A stretch of DNA of 39,938 nt, from assembly GCA_014529385.2 (NCBI GenBank), contig CM043958.1, forward strand, positions 120,454,518-120,494,455. The letters are read 5' to 3'. Shown one piece after another: positions 29,383 to 39,938 of the stretch. How positions within the stretch are numbered: position 1 is the stretch's first letter; every line of letters begins with the position of its first letter. A program made the position numbers and the translations under genes. This DNA is from Adiantum capillus-veneris. Lineage: Eukaryota; Streptophyta; Polypodiopsida; Polypodiales; Pteridaceae. The notes below the pieces were generated by a model. The model worked only from the letters and a program-made list of their open reading frames with translations. It was not told the DNA's origin and searched no databases.

Positions 29383-31170
29383 CCTCAGGTAGAGACCATG
29401 TCAGTTTTTTTGGAAAGTCCTTCTTATCCTTTAACTTCTTTACGCAAGGAACTAGAAGCCCTGAAGTTATAACGAGCTCTTCAAGAGGAGAGATCACTCT
29501 CTCTTCGACAGGAGAAGCCTCCTCATCAAGAGGCTCTGGACCAGATCAAGCACGAGCTAGAAGAGCTCTGGCTCAGCAGGAGTCTAAAGCTGTGGTCTGG
29601 CGTAGCTCATGTCGCTCACCAGGGCACCTTCCACATGAATGCCCCTTTCGGGCTTTTTGCCATTTCTATGAAAACTCTGGACATAAGGACAAGGATTGCT
29701 ACTACCTTAAGGGATTGCGACAAATACAGCAAAATCTTGGTCCTACTCTTCAACAAGGGGCAGCACTTGCATCCACCATGGTTTCCCCCTATGGCCATCC
29801 AAACCATACGCCACCTTTGCTGAGAGCCCCTCCTATGCAAGGTATGCAGAGCACTTTTCCCTCTCTTAGCTTTTATCATGCACATGCTCCCTCATCCCCT
29901 CAAAGCTTCTACGCCTCCACCTCCATGCACCAGGAGCAAAGACCACCTCGCCCATTGAATCAACCAATTTTGTGCTACAAATGCGGGGAGTATGGACATT
30001 ACGAAAGCAAATGTCCCCTGCGAGAAGGGTTCCTTCCCTGCCATCATTGCCCTAAAACAAAGGATCACTACAGTAAGGATTGTTCCAAACTTCGTGCATC
30101 TACAGCTTCGAGCCCAAGTCAAAGCCAAAATGAGTTCACCTTTCCCAAGATCAATCTGATAGCAGTTAGCACCATCTTTCAACCGCCCCCTTCTGCCCAT
30201 GTGGATCCCCTCAAGACAAGCTGCAGTTAGTAAAGGAGCCAGCAGATGTCCTCACTCAGGCCCACGGGCCGCTCTCGGTCTTAGCCTGCCAGCAAGTTCA
30301 ACTCCCCCACGCATTCTCACACCAGTGGATACCCCGCTTTCAGCTGTCGAGAAGCCACCCCCCCGTGCCAAGCAAGGATCCTCATCTCTGCTCTTAGATA
30401 TTGATGAAGCTTTCTTAGAAGCAGTAGACGACCTACAGTAGATTAGGTGCCTGAGAAACCTCTTGTATAAAAAGAAAAGCTTACAGCATAGACAATCTTG
30501 AAGGACACCTTTCAACAAGTATCGCTCTATGACATGTTGCGGCTAGATGCGAGTTTTCAGAGTGATTCTCTTGCAATTATTAAATCGCTTTACCCTAGAG
30601 CAGGTCCTAGTGGCGGGCACCTCTCAGTGCCACCATCAGAGTCCTATACGATATCAAATCTCGCTGCTCCCCTCACTGATTATAGAAGCCCTCATCTCAT
30701 CGTGTCCGTCTTGGGGCGGCAATTCTCAGAAATGATAGTGGATGGTGGATCTGGCATCAACCTGATGCCTGAGTTCACTATGTTGGCTTTAGGTTTGCAG
30801 CCTACACGGCCTGCTCCCTTCACAGTGACCTTGGCCAACCAGCCAGTCTACCCATTGGGCATAGTGGACAAGGTGCCTCTGCACGTACAAGACTTCACCT
30901 TTAGTTTGGATTTTGTTGTGGTTCTGCTTTCACAGGTTGAGGGAGGATTTCCCTTGCTCATCGGTAGACCATGGTTGCGGCACACTAAAGCACTTCATGA
31001 TTGGGGAAACAACGCCATGTGGATACATACTGCTAGCTCCCCAATGAAACCCATTCGACTTGAAGGAGGAATGGATCCAATAGTACAACATAGTTCTTTG
31101 TCAATGGAATCCAACCTTGAATTGGAACAACCTACTCCAGCTGAATCCTCAGACGTAGAGCTGAATCCTT
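29383..31170 (+). mobile_element. Gypsy-out, right part: end of gag and protease
   Basis: Resumes after the TSD with a Glu/Leu/Arg-rich gag segment (29400-29590), then zinc knuckles and protease. It has no RT, RNase H or integrase: coding stops at about 31170, and the next 1.9 kb are minisatellite and unique sequence before the LTR end at 33082. Confidence 0.75.
29592..30230 (+). pseudogene. Gypsy-out nucleocapsid with several zinc knuckles
   Basis: Four knuckle-like motifs: SCRSPGHLPHEC and FCHFYENSGHKDKDC (both damaged at a Cys), then a perfect CYKCGEYGHYESKC (C-x2-C-x4-H-x4-C) and PCHHCPKTKDHYSKDC with one extra residue. A Pro/Ser/His-rich linker lies between pairs. Multiple knuckles are found in some Gypsy lineages and argue that Gypsy-out is not of the Gypsy-in family. 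The frame ends at a TAG at 30228-30230. Confidence 0.75.
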
Positions 31171-31172
31171 AG
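30498..31172 (+). pseudogene. Gypsy-out aspartic protease domain
   Basis: A 224-codon frame with the retropepsin active site MIVDGGSGINLMPE (about 30737-30778; DGGSG where DSG/DTG is usual), then LGLQPTRPAPFTVTLANQPV, and the C-terminal LLIGRPWLRHTKALHD with the Gly/Arg-Pro-Trp-Leu signature of plant Gypsy proteases. A short lead follows the knuckles (30231-30497), partly open. No RT follows, which is unusual because protease and RT are normally contiguous. Confidence 0.75.
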
Positions 31173-31217
31173 ACGTAGATCTGTTAGAGTGTTTGGAAGC
31201 TACCAAGTCTATTCCTT

Positions 31218-31290
31218 GTTATGGAGGTGGAGAGGGGCGAGGGGGGTAGATAGGGGCGAGAGCAAAGGAGAGGTGGAGAGAGGGTGGGTA
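31218..31290. repeat. G-rich arm, inverted relative to the C-rich minisatellite
   Basis: GGAGGTGGAGAGGGGCGAGG, then GGGGTAGATAGGGGCGAG, is close to the reverse complement of 31756-31797. Together with the C-rich block it brackets the 31292-31563 core as an interrupted inverted repeat. Confidence 0.65.
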
Positions 31291-31291
31291 G

Positions 31292-31563
31292 GAAATAGCA
31301 GCCAAGAGCAACAGAATGCTCAACAATGAGAACATAGCAGATACCATGACCTGAGTTGTCATAATGAAAGCACCGACAGCTACAACAAACTTCCTCCTAC
31401 TGCGGTCCTTGGCAAGCTTACCAAGTTTAAAGGCTTTTACTAAAGGGCCAATTGAGAAATCAATCTCTGTGGCTTCCACACTTGGAGTTGGCTCAGGTGG
31501 CTCATTGGGCTCAGTTACGGTAGGAACACTGGAAAAGGGTGTGACCTTAGGCAAAGGTTGAAT
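31292..31563 (-). other. Exon-like core coding for a Pro/Glu-rich segment plus a transmembrane helix
   Basis: An open frame fills the whole unique core on the minus strand: LPKVTPFSSVPTVTEPNEPP, then IDFSIGPLVKAFKLGKLAKD, a basic SRRK, then a strongly hydrophobic FVVAVGAFIMTTQVMVSAMF and LLSILLLLAAIS. Composition looks like a real membrane protein and not like gag or pol. No clear splice sites or ATG are visible within the core. I do not recognise the family. It may be a captured host gene fragment. Confidence 0.4.
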
Positions 31564-31564
31564 A

Positions 31565-32020
31565 GATAGTCTCCCTTTCCCTCGCCCCTACCCACCCCTC
31601 TCGCCCCTATCTAACCCCCTACCTCCCACCTCACCCATATCCCTTCCCACTCGTCCCTCTCCACCCCTCTCGCCCCTATCTAACCCCCTCCCTCCCACCT
31701 CACCCATATCCCTTCCCACTCGTCCCTCTCCACCCCCCCTCGCCCCTACCCTCCCCATCTCGCCCCTATCTACCTCCCTCGCCCCTCTCCACCTCTCCCT
31801 TGCCCTCGCCCCTACGCACCCCCTCCCTCCCATCTCGCCCCTATCTATACACCCCCCCCCCACCCCCCCGCCCCTATCTACCCCACCTCGCCCCTACCCT
31901 CCACATCTCGCCCCTATCTACCCCCCTCGCCCCTACCCACCCCCTCCCTCCCACCTCGCCCCTACCTACCCCCTCCCTCTTCCCTAGCCCTCACCCACCT
32001 CCTCAACCCCTCCCTCCACC
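31565..32020. repeat. C-rich minisatellite (CTCGCCCCTATCTACCCC type)
   Basis: About 455 bp of near-pure pyrimidine strand built from CTCGCCCCTATCTA, CCTCCCTCCCACCTC and CACTCGTCCCTCTCCACC modules. One 69-bp unit is duplicated: TCACCCATAT recurs at 31631 and 31700. Open frames across it are low-complexity artefacts. Confidence 0.85.
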
Positions 32021-32025
32021 CTCCA

Positions 32026-32235
32026 GTGTTAAAAATACTTCTACAGGCCGCATTCAAGTTAGATTTTGAGCATTTGCTTGAAGAAAACAATGAAATTTTC
32101 GCAAGTTTAAATGCGGCGGAGGCCCCTAAAACCAAATGTATTTCAAGTTTGCCCTTATTGTCTTCTGTTCGGACAAATACCATTCATGGTAGCCAACTCC
32201 TGGCTCTTTTGGCTGCATTTACACTAGCGTTGTGA
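32026..32235 (+). other. Exon-like plus-strand stretch with hydrophobic C-terminus
   Basis: Directly after the pyrimidine tract come two possible acceptors (CCACCCTCCAG at 32016-32026 and CTTCTACAG at 32038-32046), then an open frame to TGA at 32233-32235: AAFKLDFEHLLEENNEIFAS, LNAAEAPKTK, ending SQLLALLAAFTLAL. The last 14 residues are hydrophobic, as in a tail or GPI signal. The pyrimidine tract could act as the splice tract. Unrecognised; it may be a terminal exon of a captured gene. Confidence 0.35.
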
Positions 32236-33021
32236 CTTTCTGGGATTTGTTATCTTGGGCAATCTTCAGTTTCTACTCTCTGGACAGCTTACCTCATTGA
32301 GGCAAGGTTATTACTTCTTCAGCATATCTTGTAAATATCTACATTGCTTCATTGGTACCTTCCTCCTAGGAATTCAAAATCTTCTCCAAACATCACCTTC
32401 TTCGGTCAAAGTGTACTGTGTTTTTCCTGCTTGTTCACTGTTCTCTCTAGTTTCAGAGTTCTATCTATCCGGGATGCTGAGTGGTCTTGTGGTGGGCAAT
32501 CTGTAGCAAGGCTACAATGTCACTGGCAAGACAGACATTCAGTTGATCAGGAGTTCACACTGGACGGACTCTTGCCTAGGCAATGACACGTGGCAAGTGA
32601 TACGGATGGTGGTCTAGTGGACACCGAGGCTAGATTACCACCACCTCAGTTTGGAGATAGGCTTAGCTGGATTGGGATATCTGCTATCCATTGGTGGCTC
32701 CTTACATATGAGTGGTTGGGTGCAGGGTCAGATACACTATCATCATCTTCTTTGTATGGTCATGAGTTCTTGAGTCTAGTATCTGGAGTTCACGCACAGC
32801 ACGTCTACACCGTCCCTACACATTTGAGCCTCGACCACCCCCCATTGTACCTATGAGTTCTGGGCTCGAGTTGAGTGTGTTGCCATGCCAGGGTCTGTAC
32901 TGGTCTCTTTGAGTTAGTCGAGTCCCATGCTCTTCAGGTTCTACTGCTGAGTTGTGTTTTGTTGTGCTATTCATTGTATTATTCATTGTCTTCTGTGTTT
33001 TCATCGTGTTGGAGTGAGATT

Positions 33022-33082
33022 TCACGCACACTGCACTAAGGAGCACCCATTGTAGAGAGCACGACACGTTATCTCCGCTACA
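33022..33082 (+). repeat. 3' LTR end of Gypsy-out
   Basis: GCACACTGCACT, then AGCACCCATTGTAGAGAGC, ending ATCTCCGCTACA, and then LINE-D sequence AGCTTCTAGAAGTGATG. This is the only shared sequence with the left end at 19641-19702. Confidence 0.75.
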
Positions 33083-35251
33083 AGCTTCTAGAAGTGATGT
33101 TCAACCGTGCCATGTGTGAGGGTTTGTTTGGTACTTGGAGTTTATCTACTATTGTATCTATCTTCAAGTAAGGAGACCCTATGGAAATTGGGAATTATCA
33201 CACTATCATGATTGGACACACATTGACACGGTTGTATGCATCCATTCTTGAGCAGCACCTAAGTAGATGGGCAGAGAGGGAGGGTATACGCGCAGCCGGG
33301 CAAGCAGGGTTCAGGAGAGGTTTTTCTACTCTTGACCACATTCTGACACTCAAAGCCATTATTGAGGAGGGCAGATTACATGGGAGACAGATCTATTGTA
33401 GCTTTGTGGACTTCCGCAAAGCATTTGTCACAGTGCCTAGAGCTAGATTGATGCACAGACTATAGCAGATGGGAGTACCCAAAAAGATGATTTGGGGGAT
33501 TATGGCATTCTACAGGTCAGTAGTGGGACATGTACGCACTCCACAGGGATTATCTACATTAGTTCACTCCACTATCGGGGTGAAGCAGGGCTGCCCGCTC
33601 TCTCCTACTCTATTTGGTATGTATGTGGATAAGGTTTCTGACTATATTGAGAGAGGGTGATAGAGGTGCACAATTGGCAGGGATATGGATTCTACTATTG
33701 TTATATGCTTATGATATTGTGTTGATCTTGGACTCTCCGGAGGGGATGCAACGTCACTTGGATGCTTTGCATAGGTTTGCTCACGATAGTGGTCTGTCTG
33801 TCAACCTTGGTAAAACCAAGGTATGGTGTTTAACACCACCCCACAGTGGGCCAGGAGATCAGCACCCACATTCACATACGGCCATGAGACAATGGAGTAT
33901 ACAGATGCATACACCTACCTTGGGGTGGTCTTTAGTGGACCAGCATTTCCATTGAGGAGAGCATCAGACACTAGACTGACTAGAGCACATGCAGCATTGG
34001 GTGGTTTGGAGAGGATGTGTTCACAGATTCAGTTTCAAAAGCCTCGGATGAAGCTCTGGCTTTTTGACACTCTGGTGGCTTCCGCATTGCTCTATGGAGT
34101 TCAAAATATGTGGGCCTTCATTGGACCATCACCGGAGGTCGGATCGCACTGATGGATGGGGAGACATGGAGAAGCCTCTAGTCTCTATGATCTCGCGGCT
34201 TATTAGAGCCAAGGTTTCAATACCACATGAGATTATTCAAGCAGAGCTAGCTGCCCAAGTGGTTGAGGCGCTTACCAAATTAGTCTCCTTCATACACCGC
34301 TTGTGGGACCTCCCCAGAGACAGATATGCCCGCCTAGCATTTCAGTCCTCTCGACAGTTAGCTTTGCAGGGAGACACAACATGCTGGTATGGATAGATGA
34401 CATCATGGTTTCAGGTACATGGGTTCAACATGGACAGATTGCCCCCCTTCAAGTACTCATTGGATGCACCACCTCTGACACTTACACAGTTCGAGCTCAC
34501 CAGGCTCATCCACCAAGACCTAACTCAGCTAGATACTAGGAGGGCTTGGTTACAACCGGCACAGGAGTTGGGCACGAAGATGGCTTTCTATAGAGAGCAT
34601 CTTCTCCAGCTTACTGAAGATGGTTTTGTGACGAGGCCCAGATACATGGACACCCACTTATCTCATGGGATACGATGTGCTATTGGCCAGATACCCACAT
34701 CTTCACACCAGCTTCAGATCGAGACTGGTAGATATAGCGGAATACCAACAGAGGCCAGGACACATGGAGCCTGAGACAGAGTTGCACTACACATGCCACT
34801 GCCCAGTTTACTATGAGATACGAAGCCGATTTCACTGCCTGTTCAGAGAGAGCTTTGGACCAATCTCTAGAGTCATGTGGTATGAGGACCAGAGATGTGT
34901 GGGTCTGTTTTTGCTCAAGCTTCGCAGACCCAGAGAGAGCCTGATGAGAGGCGAGGCTAGCCAGTCTCAGAGACAGACCACGGACTTCTTTCGAGTGGAC
35001 ATTGGGCAGCCAGAGGAGCAGCTACCATAGCAGAGCTCACATTCTCCTCACATCAGAGGCACGTTGATCGATCGAGCGACAGAGCTAGGGAGATCTAGAC
35101 GCCCACAACTACAGAGGACTATCTAGCATCGACGGAGGCTACATCAAAGGATTCGGATCACTTTGCCCGACATGCATGACGCCCGGTCAGACTATTGACT
35201 ATGGAGGAGATTGATGAGATACGCCAGCGACCGATGATGGATCTCCTATGA
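33083..35251 (+). pseudogene. LINE-D, third segment: RT and ORF2 C-terminus
   Basis: RT landmarks: GNYHTIMIGHTLTRLYASIL, AGFRRGFSTLDHILTLKAII, VDFRKAFVTVPRARLMHRL followed by a stop, GVKQGCPLSPTLFGMYVDKV, and LLLYAYDIVLILDS where the catalytic YVDD has become YAYD. Post-RT: VSMISRLIRAKVSIPHEIIQ, a CAG-to-TAG stop at 34394-34396 (WYG then stop, MTSWF), then LDTRRAWLQPAQELGTKMAF. The knuckle is partly lost: PETELHYTCHCPVYYEI remains without its first Cys pair. The frame ends at MEEIDEIRQRPMMDLL, TGA 35249-35251. Confidence 0.85.
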
Positions 35252-35589
35252 TTTCGCTCTTTTGAGGATCGTACACCCTGCTCATCTTGTATCAGCCTTT
35301 GTATCAGCTCTCACCCATTATATTCCCACACGCACACCCACATTGTGTTGTATTAGCCCCCAGTCACTACTTTCATCCCCCTACTCATATCCTACACGGT
35401 TCCAGCTAGCTGCTTAGTTCACATCTAGCAATTAAGATTTTAGTTTTTCACTTTACTTCATTTTCTTTTTGTACTCAGACATTGTATTAGATCCACCACG
35501 ATTGTATCAGTTTGTTCTCATAGGTCATTTTGGCCTTTTGAAAACATTTAATATAACATTTCATTTCGTTTTATTTCTCTCTCTACAAC
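35252..35589 (+). mobile_element. LINE-D 3'UTR and short CT tail
   Basis: Noncoding, ending ACATTTCATTTCGTTTTATT then CTCTCTCTAC. Unlike its sisters it has only about 8-10 bp of CT. It then meets the right copy of the 71-bp duplication at 35590. Confidence 0.75.
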
Positions 35590-35833
35590 CAGAGGCCAGG
35601 ATTTGCCAGTTATGTCATATAGAGCCAGAGACAGAGTTACATCACATTTGTCATTGTCCGGTATACTTTCTCGGACAGTACCCGCTGTCGGGCATCCTCG
35701 GGCATTAATGATGATGATGATTTTAGTTTTTCACTTTACTTCGTTTTTATTTTGTTTCCCAGACATTGTATTGGATCCACCAAGATTGTATCAATTTGGC
35801 CGTTTGAAGACGTTTAATACAACATTTCATTTC

Positions 35834-35837
<4 letters not shown>
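35590..35837 (+). mobile_element. LINE-C final segment: duplicated knuckle region and 3'UTR
   Basis: 35590-35660 repeats 16796-16866 (ICQLCHIEPETELHHICHC) with about four mismatches. After a short unrelated stretch with GATGATGATGAT (35661-35716) the typical 3'UTR end follows: TTTAGTTTTTCACTTTACTTC to ACATTTCATTTCATCA, then (CT)n. About 600 bp of ORF2 end and UTR present in LINE-D is missing. Confidence 0.8.

Positions 35838-35907
<70 letters not shown>
35838..35907. repeat. (TC)35 microsatellite, 3' tail of LINE-C
   Basis: A 70-bp CT tract right after the LINE-C 3'UTR. Confidence 0.95.

Positions 35908-39938
<4,031 letters not shown>

Larger units (their letters stand above)
31171..33082 (+). 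other. Gypsy-out non-coding region with cargo, ending in the 3' LTR
   Basis: Takes the place of pol. It contains a G-rich arm, a minus-strand exon-like core, a C-rich minisatellite, a plus-strand exon-like stretch (each listed separately), then 32240 to about 33020 without a recognisable gene and the LTR end. The 3' LTR must begin somewhere before 33020; its start could not be fixed because only 62 bp of the 5' LTR remain for comparison. Confidence 0.5.

Noticed and set aside
31218-32020. Terminal inverted repeats of a classical DNA transposon
   Set aside because: No target-site duplication found, the arms are low complexity and of unequal length, and there is no transposase.
31565-32069. 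Pro-rich plus-strand frame and Gly/Arg-rich minus-strand frame over the C-rich minisatellite
   Set aside because: Low-complexity translation of a short-unit repeat; only the flanking non-repetitive parts have protein-like composition.

Overview
This is eukaryotic DNA, almost certainly from the nuclear genome of a land plant. The evidence is Ty3/Gypsy chromovirus and second-Gypsy sequence, a plant-style L1 LINE with a zf-RVT tail, hAT elements with a BED finger and DUF659, plant-like splice signals and very long GA/CT tracts. The repeat style makes me suspect a fern or another large-genome lineage, but that is a guess. Nearly everything is transposon sequence in various states of decay. No rRNA, tRNA or CRISPR was seen.

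Layout. 1-1028: microsatellite, then on the minus strand a 3'UTR-like stretch and a short exon ending in a stop codon behind a good splice acceptor (886-1028). This is the only candidate host-gene piece. 1096-1618: long C, G and GA tracts. 1619-4416 (minus): LINE-A, with an intact 306-aa ORF1 but an ORF2 that has lost the RT core. 4451-9345 (plus): LINE-B, a nearly full-length but broken copy of a related LINE, ending in (CT)n. 9616-35907: a nest whose outermost element is LINE-C (plus, bracketed by (CT)n on both sides). LINE-C carries hAT-1 (13095-16197, TSD ATGGAGAT) and LINE-D (16867-35589, flanked by a 71-bp duplication). LINE-D carries hAT-2 (17568-19288, TSD CATGGCAC) and Gypsy-out (19641-33082). 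Gypsy-out carries Gypsy-in (20756-29382, TSD CCTCA), a chromovirus with two 1.6-kb LTRs. 35908-36905: a block with decayed coding sequence of unknown identity, bracketed by CT tracts. 37010-39938 (minus): LINE-E, an L1-clade element of a different family, running off the window edge.

How the parts relate. The order of insertion can be read from the nesting: LINE-C first, then LINE-D, then Gypsy-out, then Gypsy-in; hAT-1 came after LINE-C and hAT-2 after LINE-D. None of the elements looks autonomous now: every pol or transposase reading frame has stops or frameshifts. If the exon at 886-1028 is real, everything from 1029 to the right edge could lie inside one host intron of at least 38.9 kb. 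The most promising observations are the repeated association of LINE-A/B/C 3' ends with CT tracts (possible microsatellite-directed insertion), the ORF1-only LINE-A, the CCAAT hairpin modules in the chromovirus LTR, and the foreign, exon-like cargo in Gypsy-out.
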